Source: an uncultured Euryhalocaulis sp. (GTDB lineage Bacteria; Pseudomonadota; Alphaproteobacteria; Caulobacterales; Maricaulaceae). Taken from it: 64,000 nucleotides of DNA. Below are positions 9,728 through 17,407 of the stretch, piece after piece; position 1 is the stretch's first letter, and each line of letters begins with the position of its first letter. The DNA lies in assembly GCA_913055605.1 (NCBI GenBank), contig CAJXKJ010000006.1, forward strand, positions 1-64,000, given 5' to 3'. Both the position numbers and the translations under genes were made by a program. The notes under the pieces were generated by a model. The model was not told the DNA's origin. It saw nothing but the letters and a program-made list of their open reading frames with translations, and made no database searches.

Positions 9728-9742
9728 TTAATTGCCGCTTAA
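9728..9742. promoter_or_regulatory. CtrA box (perfect TTAA-N7-TTAA)
   Basis: TTAA at 9728-9731 and TTAA at 9739-9742, separated by exactly seven bases, the consensus of the alphaproteobacterial cell-cycle regulator CtrA. It lies in the 66-bp gap between the SPOR-mipZ unit (minus) and panC (plus), next to both starts. Confidence 0.6.
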
Positions 9743-9782
9743 TCCTTTCCCCCGCCCCGGCATTGCGTACATTCCGCGCGCC

Positions 9783-10676
9783 ATGACGAACGCCTCTGCT
9801 TTACCCGTCGTCCGCACCGTCGCCGCCCTGCGCGAGACGGTCGCGGGCTGGCGCGCGGCCGGCCAGTCGGTCGGGTTCGCGCCCACTATGGGCGCGCTGC
9901 ATGAAGGACATTTGTCGCTGATCGACGCGGCGCGCGGCGCGGCGGACCGGTGCGTGGCCAGCGTGTTCGTGAACCCGACCCAGTTCGGTCCGAACGAGGA
10001 TTTCGCCGCCTATCCGCGCACCGAGGACGCGGACGCGAAGCTGCTGGCCGGGCGCGGCTGCGACCTGCTCTACGCCCCTTCGGCGGACGAAATGTACCCG
10101 GCGGGCTTCGCGACGGAGATCAGCGTGTCCGGCGTGACGGAGATTTTGTGCGGGGCGAGCCGGCCCGGACATTTCGACGGCGTCGCCACCGTTGTCGCCA
10201 AGCTTTTCAATCAGGTACAGCCGGATCTTGCGGTCTTCGGCGAAAAGGATTTCCAGCAGTTGCAGGTCATCCGCCGCCTGGTCGCCGACCTCGACCTGCC
10301 CGTCCGCATCCTGTCCGCCCCGACGGTGCGGGAGGCGGACGGCCTGGCCATGTCGTCGCGCAACCGGCGGCTGACGCCGGCCCAGCGGGAGGTCGCGGCG
10401 CGGCTGAACCGGGTGCTGAAGGCGACCGCCGAGGCGCTGGCCGCCGGGGAGCCGGCCAAGCCGGTGCTGAACGCCGGGGCGGACGTGCTGAAAGAGGCCG
10501 GGTTCGACGGCGTCGATTATCTGGAGGCACGGATGGAGGACGGGCTGGCGCCGCTGCAAGAAGGCGCCGGGGGGCAGAAGGCGCGGGTGCTGGCGGCGGT
10601 GCGGCTGAACCACGACGATGGCGGCGACGTGCGCCTGATCGACAACTGGCCCTTCACCAGGCCCCAAGCTCGATAA
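9783..10676 (+). CDS. panC: Pantoate--beta-alanine ligase PanC
   Basis: 297 residues from the ATG at 9783. Class I nucleotidyl-transferase motifs are intact: PTMGALHEGHLSL (HxGH-like, about 30-42), SVFVNPTQFGPNEDF, FGEKDFQQLQ and the KMSKS-like MSSRNRRL. The enzyme condenses pantoate and beta-alanine with ATP in the last step of pantothenate synthesis. The upstream in-frame extension lacks family similarity. No panB is adjacent. The 3' end overlaps the convergent DUF1489 gene by 23 nt. Confidence 0.96.
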   Translation: MTNASALPVVRTVAALRETVAGWRAAGQSVGFAPTMGALHEGHLSLIDAARGAADRCVASVFVNPTQFGPNEDFAAYPRTEDADAKLLAGRGCDLLYAPSADEMYPAGFATEISVSGVTEILCGASRPGHFDGVATVVAKLFNQVQPDLAVFGEKDFQQLQVIRRLVADLDLPVRILSAPTVREADGLAMSSRNRRLTPAQREVAARLNRVLKATAEALAAGEPAKPVLNAGADVLKEAGFDGVDYLEARMEDGLAPLQEGAGGQKARVLAAVRLNHDDGGDVRLIDNWPFTRPQAR

Positions 10677-11058
10677 GTTTCCGCTGCAGGTCGGCGGGCA
10701 GGTCGCCCCCGCCCTCGCCCGTCTTCAAATCCGCCGGAGCGTCGGCGTCGGTCAGATAGCGCCAGCCCTGGAACGGGCGGCGCAAAGCCGGTTCGGTGCG
10801 AACCAGTTTCGGCTCCAGGACGATGCGGCAGGAGGCGACGCCGTCGCGCTCGCAGGCCTCCAGGCCCAGAACGGTCTGGCGGCATTGCACGACGCCCTTG
10901 ATGACCCAGTAGAGCGAGCCGCCGGCGAGGATCTCCTCGCCCCTTCGGGGCGTCTGGCGAGTGACGTGGGTCTGGCGCTTCTTCCGGGTGGAGACCCAGC
11001 GCTCCAGATCGTCGACCGTGTCGACGCCGACGCAGAGCTTGATGAGGTGAAGCGGCAT
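10654..11058 (-). CDS. DUF1489 family protein
   Basis: 134 residues beginning MPLHLIKLCVGVD, with RGEEILAGGSLYWVIKGVVQCRQ and PFQGWRYL, the conserved blocks of DUF1489, a family largely confined to alphaproteobacteria. No signal peptide or membrane segment. Function is unknown. The gene converges on panC with a 23-nt overlap of 3' ends and is followed upstream on the same strand by the JmjC/cupin-like gene after a 44-bp gap. Confidence 0.88.
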   Translation of the reverse strand: MPLHLIKLCVGVDTVDDLERWVSTRKKRQTHVTRQTPRRGEEILAGGSLYWVIKGVVQCRQTVLGLEACERDGVASCRIVLEPKLVRTEPALRRPFQGWRYLTDADAPADLKTGEGGGDLPADLQRKLIELGAW

Positions 11059-11102
11059 GGCCCCGAAATAAAAGGGCCGCGCCGCCTCGCCAAGGGCTTC
11101 GT

Positions 11103-12026
11103 TCAGGCGATCTGCGGTGCCAGGGCTCCGGTCAGGTCTTCGGCCTGCGGCGGGGTCCAGGGCTCGGCCGCGTCGGCGCCCCAGCCCAGTTTCTGGAAGA
11201 CCCGCGCCATGGCCAGTTTCGCGACCCGTTCGGCGAGATTGGCGTTCGCCGCCGGAGACGGATTGAGGCCGAAGCGGCGGCGCAGCACGGCGTTGGTGTA
11301 ATAGACGCCGTTCTGCAGGGCCGAGCGCCAGCTGGAATATTCGGTGGTGACCGAGACGTTCAGGCCGGCCACGTTTTCGACCCGGTGCGGGCTGTGCAGC
11401 GGCCAGGACAGCATGTCGCCCGGCGTCAGCTCATAGATTTCCGCCGACCGCTCGAAACTGGCGTCGTAGGGCAGGTCGTCGCGGGCGATGTCCAGCATAT
11501 GCACTTCCATATCCTCGTCGCGCAGATGCGGCTGGGCGTTTGGATAGACGTGGATGCGCTTCACCCCGCGGACGTGCCACAGGATCACGTCGGTCTTGTC
11601 GGCGTGATAGGGCACGCGGGCGGCGGGCGAAGAGATCAGGATGCCGCCGGAAAACCGGGTCGGACGGAAGCGCGGCGCCAGGCGGCGCAGGTCGGAGAAG
11701 GCCGACTCGATCAGCTCCAGATATTCCGGGTGGATGTTCATCGCGCGGCGCAGATTGATCCACAGCTTGCCCTGGTGGGCGGCGTGGACCAGCGCGGCGC
11801 CGCTCATGTCGCCGATTTCCCCGGCGGGCAGGATCTCGTGGCCCTGCTCGTCATGGGTCGGCGCGCAGAAATCGGACAGTTCGCGCGGGTGTTTGTCGAC
11901 CAGGGCCGCCAGCGCTTCGTCGCTGAACAGCTGGGATTCCTGAAGACGGTGACGCGCCTTCACGATGGCCTCGCCGAAATCGCGGGACATGCGGGGAGTC
12001 CAGGATTGGAACGCCGAATGTTGCAT
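11103..12026 (-). CDS. JmjC/cupin-like Fe(II)/2-oxoglutarate oxygenase-type protein
   Basis: 307 residues from the ATG at 12026, chosen because AAGGAGGGTGAA directly precedes it; an upstream in-frame Met lacks this. The centre has a cupin/JmjC fold pattern: PYHADKTDVILWHVRGVKRIHVYP carries HxD-like ligands (His and Asp about residues 170-173), and MLSWPLHSPHRVEN supplies the distal His near 240. This resembles cupin_8/JmjC hydroxylase-like proteins. The substrate is unknown and the metal site is inferred. The gene is divergent from the patatin gene at 12167. Confidence 0.65.
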   Translation of the reverse strand: MQHSAFQSWTPRMSRDFGEAIVKARHRLQESQLFSDEALAALVDKHPRELSDFCAPTHDEQGHEILPAGEIGDMSGAALVHAAHQGKLWINLRRAMNIHPEYLELIESAFSDLRRLAPRFRPTRFSGGILISSPAARVPYHADKTDVILWHVRGVKRIHVYPNAQPHLRDEDMEVHMLDIARDDLPYDASFERSAEIYELTPGDMLSWPLHSPHRVENVAGLNVSVTTEYSSWRSALQNGVYYTNAVLRRRFGLNPSPAANANLAERVAKLAMARVFQKLGWGADAAEPWTPPQAEDLTGALAPQIA

Positions 12027-12166
12027 TTCACCCTCCTTGGCCGCCGCTGTTGTCTCATTTCGGGCGGATCGGCGGCCCGTTCGGAGGGCACGGAGCAAGC
12101 GCCGGGCCAATTTCGCGCATTAGGGGAACGTTGACCGCGCCAGCGCGTGCGCCACACTCCGGCGCG

Positions 12167-13912
12167 ATGATCCCGGAGCGCGCCTTCGACACGCCTTTCC
12201 TGAAGCGCCTCGGCGAGGCCGGCCGGCGGGCGCTGCGCAAGGACGGGTCCTGGTACGCAGTGCCGGGCGGCAGCGCGCTGTATCTGAGAGGCGATCCGTC
12301 CGACTGCTTCTATGTGGTCATCAGCGGCGCGCTGGGCGCCTTCAACGAGACCGAGGACGGGCGGCTGGAGCTGCTGGGCCTGATCCGGCCCGGCCAGCCG
12401 GTCGGGGAAATGGCCCTGTTCGCGGACGAGCCGCACCGGTCCTCCGTCTATGCGGTGCGGGACAGCGAGGTCGTCGCCATCCCCAAGGGGCCGTTCTTCG
12501 CCCTGGTGCGGAATGACCCCGAGACGATGGGCGACCTGACAAGGCTGATGGTGGCGCGGATGCGCCGGGCGAGCCCGCAAAGCTCCGCGCCCCGGGTGTT
12601 CGCCCTGATCTCCACCTCCCCGTCCATCGACCTGACCACGCTCGGCCGGATGCTGGAATCCGAAATCCGCGCCAGCGGCGTGCGCGCGGCGTTCCGCCCG
12701 GCCGCCTCGCTGGAGGACGAGGAAGCCGAGATCAGCGCGATGGAGGCGGAGAACGATTACGTCATCCTGGGCGCGCCGCTGAACGACTCGCTGTGGACGC
12801 GGTCGGTGCTGCGCCAGGCCGACCGGATCTGGCTGATGGTGCGCGCCGACGCCCGGCCCTCCTACCCGATCTTTCCGGAGGATTTCTCCCCCCTCTCCGA
12901 CCTGCGGCTGGTGGACGTGGTGATGCTGCATCCGGGGGAGACCGGATACGGGGCCAGCGCCGAGCAATGGCGCGCGGCGGCCGGGGCGGCGCGCGTGTTC
13001 CACTGGCGGCCGGGCAACCGCGACGATCTGGCGATGCTGGGGCGCACCATGGCCGGCCGGTCGGTCGGGCTGGTTCTGTCCGGCGGCGGGGCGCGCGCCT
13101 ATGCCCATGTTGGCGCCATCCGGGCCCTGCGCGAGGCGGGCTTTACCTTCGACTTCCTGGGCGGCACCAGCATGGGGGCGATCATCGCCGCCGGCGTCGC
13201 CATGGGATGGGACGACGACGAGCTGGAGCGCCGGGTGCGCGAGGCGTTCGTCACATCGTCCCCCCTCAGCGACTGGGTGCTGCCGGTGGTGTCGCTGGCG
13301 CGCGGCGAACAGGTGGACCGGCGGCTGGCCACGCATTTCGGGGACACCGAAATCTGCGATATGGAGCGGCCGTTCTTCTGTGTGTCCGCCAATCTCAGCA
13401 GCGGCGAGCCGCATATCCACCGCTCCGGCGTGGTGCGGCAGGCCCTGCGCGCCTCGGTCGCCATTCCGGGCCTGCTGCCGCCGCAGGTGCGCGACGGACA
13501 GGTCCTGGTCGACGGCGCGGTAATGGCGAACTTCCCCGCCGAGCAGATGCGCAATTTCCATCGCGGCCCGATCGTGGGCGTGAATGTCAGCCGCGCCGGC
13601 GCCATCGACGCGGAGGATTTTGTCGATCCGCCCGGTTTTCTGGGCTGGATCCTGCGCCACGGCTTCCGCGATCCGCCGCCGATCGCCAGCCTGCTGATCC
13701 GATCGGCCACCGTCGGCGTACAAGGGGAAGCGATCCTGCATACGCGGATCGCGGACATGCTGATCGCGCCGAAGCTGTCAGGCATCGATATGCGCGACTG
13801 GCGCGCCTACGACATGGCCGTCGAGCAGGGCTATGCCGAGGCGGTGGCGGAGCTGAAGGAGCTGGGCGGAGGCCCGGAAAGCCTGCGCAGACGGCGTCAG
13901 CCCGTTACCTGA
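12167..13912 (+). CDS. Patatin-like phospholipase with N-terminal cyclic-nucleotide-binding domain
   Basis: 581 residues from the ATG at 12167. A cNMP-binding-type beta-roll (about 25-135: YVVISGALGAF, GQPVGEMALFADEPHRSSVYAVRDSEV) precedes a linker domain (140-290) and a patatin domain (about 300-500). The latter has the oxyanion GGGARAYAHVG, nucleophile GTSMG and catalytic Asp in VDGAVMANFP, so the Ser-Asp dyad is intact. The architecture is that of neuropathy-target-esterase-like (NTE/RssA) lysophospholipases. No membrane segment is obvious. The effector nucleotide, if any, is unknown. Confidence 0.9.
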   Translation: MIPERAFDTPFLKRLGEAGRRALRKDGSWYAVPGGSALYLRGDPSDCFYVVISGALGAFNETEDGRLELLGLIRPGQPVGEMALFADEPHRSSVYAVRDSEVVAIPKGPFFALVRNDPETMGDLTRLMVARMRRASPQSSAPRVFALISTSPSIDLTTLGRMLESEIRASGVRAAFRPAASLEDEEAEISAMEAENDYVILGAPLNDSLWTRSVLRQADRIWLMVRADARPSYPIFPEDFSPLSDLRLVDVVMLHPGETGYGASAEQWRAAAGAARVFHWRPGNRDDLAMLGRTMAGRSVGLVLSGGGARAYAHVGAIRALREAGFTFDFLGGTSMGAIIAAGVAMGWDDDELERRVREAFVTSSPLSDWVLPVVSLARGEQVDRRLATHFGDTEICDMERPFFCVSANLSSGEPHIHRSGVVRQALRASVAIPGLLPPQVRDGQVLVDGAVMANFPAEQMRNFHRGPIVGVNVSRAGAIDAEDFVDPPGFLGWILRHGFRDPPPIASLLIRSATVGVQGEAILHTRIADMLIAPKLSGIDMRDWRAYDMAVEQGYAEAVAELKELGGGPESLRRRRQPVT

Positions 13913-14122
13913 ATCTGAATCCTGCGCGGCGAAAATGCCACGCTTGGAGCGGATTTGAAGAAAAGCTGCACGACCCGGGCGCCACCTTTTCAAGCTTAAC
14001 CGTTTTTCAAGCTGAGCCCACGGAAACTCACGACTGTAGCGACCAAGAATAGGTCGTGGGGTGAGCAGGGAGCGACACGGACCCGGGGAAGGCCGACGCA
14101 CCCAATTTGTGGGAGAAGTTCC

Positions 14123-14413
14123 ATGGCGTTTACCGATGTCGAAGTTCAAGAAGCGCATCAGGCGCTGCAAGCCGACCCGTCCGGTGAGGACCTGTATCGG
14201 CTGGGCCTGATCTACTCCACCGGCGAAGGCGACACCGCCAACCTGGTCGAGGCGCATAAATGGTTCAATCTGGCGGCGATGATGGGCAGCGAAGCGGCGA
14301 AGCAATATCGCGGCGACCTGGCCCGTGAAATGAGCACGGCGGAAATCGCGGCGGCGCAACGTGCGGCCCGCGAATGGCTGCTGATGCAACGCGGCGAACC
14401 GACCCGTCACTGA
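14123..14413 (+). CDS. Small SEL1-repeat protein
   Basis: 96 residues without signal or membrane segment. One SEL1-like repeat is clear (LYRLGLIYSTGEGDTANLVEAHKWFNLAAMMGS, about 24-56), followed by a charged helix ending EWLLMQRGEPTRH. SEL1 repeats mediate protein contacts. GGGAGAAG precedes the ATG. The gene stands alone between the patatin gene and a 470-bp gap. The upstream region has a direct repeat of TTTTCAAGCT (around 13987-13998 and 14002-14013). Confidence 0.75.
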   Translation: MAFTDVEVQEAHQALQADPSGEDLYRLGLIYSTGEGDTANLVEAHKWFNLAAMMGSEAAKQYRGDLAREMSTAEIAAAQRAAREWLLMQRGEPTRH

Positions 14414-14428
14414 CGTCTCCTTCGCTGC

Positions 14429-14445
14429 GGGCGCCGATGGCGCCC
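14429..14445 (+). terminator. Hairpin after the SEL1 gene
   Basis: A perfect 7-bp stem GGGCGCC/GGCGCCC with a 3-nt loop lies 16 bp past the stop codon and is followed by TTCCC. The U-tract is poor, so it is only a candidate terminator. Confidence 0.4.
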
Positions 14446-14887
14446 TTCCCGGCGCGGCTCGTCCGCGCAGGATAAATCGTCTCCGCGCGCACGGCGCCGG
14501 AGCGGCGAGAGGGATGCAGGACGCCTGAGGCTTCGCCTCGAAGTGTCTGTTGTATTGCGAAACGCCAGGCGCCCCGCGCGTGGATTTCTCGAAGGCTCTC
14601 GCCCCCGGTTCCAGAGCGGGATTGGGATGGTCGGTCGTGTAGTGCCATCCGCCCTGCCCGCCGGCCGCGCCGGTCCGCCGGATGTCACCCCGGCGTGCGG
14701 ACGCGCCACGCACTTCCAACCGCCGCAAGTGACTGAGCCCGCGTCCCGAGTGCGGCCGGAACGGTTTCATCCTATCCGCGATCCGCGCGCGGCGGAGACC
14801 GCCGGCGCTCTCCGCCCGATCAGGCGCGCGAAAGCCCCGCACGCGCGTATGGCGCACGCCGGACGTCCCCCGAATTTTCGATAAGGC
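14446..14887. other. 442-bp stretch without a recognisable gene
   Basis: Frames open here give Arg/Pro-rich translations with no family resemblance and no good ribosome-binding sites. One short stem (GAGGC/GCCTC, 14527-14539) is present. I see no tRNA, riboswitch or insertion sequence. It separates housekeeping genes from the polysaccharide locus. Confidence 0.5.
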
Positions 14888-15709
14888 TTACGGAATCGAG
14901 GCGTTGGTCTGAACGCGCTCGTAATCGTCGCCGAGCGCGTAGGAGAAGCCGATATTGAACGGGATCAGGTCGCGCACCTGCTGCATGAAGATCCCGGCGC
15001 CGGCGAGGCCCGAGCGCGGCACGAAAACGATGTCGTATCGGACCAGCACGTCGTAATCGCCGCCCTCCACGCCGCGCAGCGTGGCGGCCAGGTCGACCTC
15101 CCGCCGCATCGGGCGGCCGTTGGCGGCGCGCCGGATGATGGATACGTCCCCGCGGTCGGCCGAATCGGCGAAGCCGCCGGCCAGCGCGATGGCCTCCAGC
15201 GCCCCCATCGGCCCGGGCAGGTCGTACATGCCCGGCTGGCCGACCTCGCCCAGCACCAGAATTTTCTGAGAGCCGAAGCCGATCGGCGAAATCTCCACAT
15301 AAGGCCGGCGCAGGTCGCGCGAGAGCGCGCTGGACAGCGAGGCCTCCACATCCGGCGTGGAGCGGTTGGCCGCCATCACCGCCCCGGCATAGGGAAAGTT
15401 GAACCGGCCGTCCGGACCAATGATCACCTGACGCGAGAGCTCGGGCGCGGAAGGCACTGAAATATCGATCTGATCGCCCGGGTACAGCAGATAGTCCGGG
15501 GTGTTCGGACTCCAGGCCTGGAAGTTCGCCGCGGTCCAGTCGTCGACCGGCGGGGGCGGCGGCGCGGGGGCCGGGCCATAGCGGTTGGCGCTGGTCGCCT
15601 CGCGCGCAAAGGGGTTGGTGAGCCCGACCGACTGGGCGCCCTCCTCCAGCGTGCCGCAACCGGCAAGGCCGAGCAGCGCGAGGGCGGCAATTCGCAACGA
15701 AGCGTTCAT
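14888..15709 (-). CDS. Outer-membrane polysaccharide export lipoprotein (OPX/Wza family)
   Basis: 273 residues. A lipoprotein signal with lipobox LAGC (Cys near 18) is followed by a Pro-rich stretch, then the Poly_export domain (about 68-155: DYLLYPGDQIDISV, VIIGPDGRFNFPYAGAV) and a SLBB-type beta-grasp domain (about 150-235: KILVLGEVGQPGMYDLPGPMGALEAIALAGGF). OPX proteins form the outer-membrane exit for capsular or exopolysaccharide. It is divergent from the Wzz/GumC gene across a 93-bp AT-rich promoter region. It is shorter than Wza, as in many GumB-type members. Confidence 0.92.
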   Translation of the reverse strand: MNASLRIAALALLGLAGCGTLEEGAQSVGLTNPFAREATSANRYGPAPAPPPPPVDDWTAANFQAWSPNTPDYLLYPGDQIDISVPSAPELSRQVIIGPDGRFNFPYAGAVMAANRSTPDVEASLSSALSRDLRRPYVEISPIGFGSQKILVLGEVGQPGMYDLPGPMGALEAIALAGGFADSADRGDVSIIRRAANGRPMRREVDLAATLRGVEGGDYDVLVRYDIVFVPRSGLAGAGIFMQQVRDLIPFNIGFSYALGDDYERVQTNASIP

Positions 15710-15802
15710 GGACGTAAATCTACCGGTAAAGAATAAGGAAAATTTAAAGTCTGGGGCTCAATTCTCGGTTCTTAACCATATCCGCGCGGACCCCTTTTCC
15801 TG

Positions 15803-17407
15803 ATGCCTCGCGAGCAGACCTATCGGCCCGCAGACGCGAGCCCCCCACCCCCGACCGGCATCGGCGATGTCGCGCTGATGCTGTGGCGCGAGCGCGGCTT
15901 CATGCTGGTCGTGTTCCTGATCTGCTTCGTGCTGCTGGCCGGGGCGGCCTATGCGGTGTTCGACAAGACCTATACCGCGCGCACCAGCCTGCTGGTCCGG
16001 CTGGACGAGGCCTACGCCTATAACCCGGTGCTGGGTCAGGCGAGCGCCGGCGGGTCGTTCGGCATCGACCAGATCATCCAGTCCGAAGTGAACATCCTGA
16101 ACGCCGAGGTTCTGAAACAGCGGACACTGGAGACGATGGGCCTGCGCGCGGTCTATCCGGACCTGGCCAACGATTTTGTCGAGGCCGCGCCCGGCGATGC
16201 GCGCGACCGCGTGTTCGCCCAGGCGGTGCGGCGGGTGAGCCAGAACCTGTCGGTCGGCTCCGCCCCTGGTGCTGCGAACATCCAGGCCAGCTTCACGCAC
16301 GAGCGCGCCGACACGGCGAGCCGATTCCTGAACGCGCTGGTGGCCGAATATCTGCGCTATCGCCCCGAGGTTCTGCTGTCCTACAGCCCCGAAGGCTATG
16401 CCGACCGGCGCGAGGATTACGAGGCGCGGCTGGCCGGGGCGAACCGGGCGCTGGAAGGCTTCCTGCAGGAAAACGAGATCGGGGATTTCGAATCCTATCG
16501 CGCCGGCCTGCAGGAACGGCAGGTGGACGTGGCCGCCGCCCTGTACGCCGCGCAGGCGGACCTGGCCCAGACGCAGGCCCAGCTGGGCGCGCTGCGCAGC
16601 CGGATGAGCCAGCTGCCCGCCGAGATCGAACAATATGTCGACAACGACGCCAGCGGGCGCCTGCTGGACCTGATGCTGGAGCGCGAGGAGCTGCGCTCCC
16701 GCTACACCGACGATTCGATCCCGGTTCAGGAGATCGACCAGCGCATCGCGCAGCTGTCCCAGTTCGTCGCCGCCGGCGGCGCGGAGGGCGCGGGCAGCCG
16801 CCGCGTCGGGCCGAACCCGGTGCGGCAGGCGCTGGAGACCGACGAGCTGCAGCTGACCGGACAGGCCGCGGCGCTGGACCGCCGGGTCGCCGAGCTGACG
16901 CGCCAGCGCAACCAGCTTCAGGACGAACAGATCCGCATCCAGGGCCTGGCCCCGCAATACGAACGGCTGGCGCGGGACATCTCCTCGCTGCAGGCGACGG
17001 TGGACGCCATCGCCACGCGGCAGGAGGCGGACCGCGCTCAGCGGGACCTCGCCTCCGGCGCGCTGGACAATGTCTCCATCGTGCAGCCGGCGGTGCCGCC
17101 CTCGCAGGGCAGCAGCATGAAGAAGCCGGCGATGGCCGGGGCGCTGATCGTGTCCGGTTTCATCTCGCTCCTGGCCGGTCTGGTGCGCGGCGTGCTGCGC
17201 GGCGGGCCGCTGACCTGGCCGGCCTGGACCGCGCCGGTGCGCACCGCGCCGCGTCCCGTGCAGGCGGCGCGGCCGAAGAAAGCCGCCGCCCAGCCGCGCT
17301 ATCTGGACGAGGCGGCGGCGGCGCCCGATCCCTATGACCCGCCGCCCAGACTGCCCGTGCTGGCCGTGATCCAGAAGCGCGCGGACCCGGCGCCAAGCTA
17401 TGTCTGA
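15803..17407 (+). CDS. Wzz/GumC-type polysaccharide co-polymerase
   Basis: 534 residues. A Wzz domain with a first membrane segment (about 32-55) is followed by a periplasmic region with long coiled coils (about 200-430) and a second membrane segment (about 435-460: MAGALIVSGFISLLAGLVRG). A 70-residue Pro/Ala-rich cytosolic tail follows. It lacks a fused BY-kinase; the matching ATPase domain is encoded next door within the fusion gene. The protein sets chain length and couples polymerisation to export. The stop overlaps the next start by 8 nt (17400-17407), so translation is coupled. Confidence 0.9.
   Translation: MPREQTYRPADASPPPPTGIGDVALMLWRERGFMLVVFLICFVLLAGAAYAVFDKTYTARTSLLVRLDEAYAYNPVLGQASAGGSFGIDQIIQSEVNILNAEVLKQRTLETMGLRAVYPDLANDFVEAAPGDARDRVFAQAVRRVSQNLSVGSAPGAANIQASFTHERADTASRFLNALVAEYLRYRPEVLLSYSPEGYADRREDYEARLAGANRALEGFLQENEIGDFESYRAGLQERQVDVAAALYAAQADLAQTQAQLGALRSRMSQLPAEIEQYVDNDASGRLLDLMLEREELRSRYTDDSIPVQEIDQRIAQLSQFVAAGGAEGAGSRRVGPNPVRQALETDELQLTGQAAALDRRVAELTRQRNQLQDEQIRIQGLAPQYERLARDISSLQATVDAIATRQEADRAQRDLASGALDNVSIVQPAVPPSQGSSMKKPAMAGALIVSGFISLLAGLVRGVLRGGPLTWPAWTAPVRTAPRPVQAARPKKAAAQPRYLDEAAAAPDPYDPPPRLPVLAVIQKRADPAPSYV

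Noticed and set aside
14543-14884. 113-codon open frame in the gap before the OPX gene
   Set aside because: The Pro/Arg-rich translation has no family similarity, no ribosome-binding site and a composition like random high-GC DNA.
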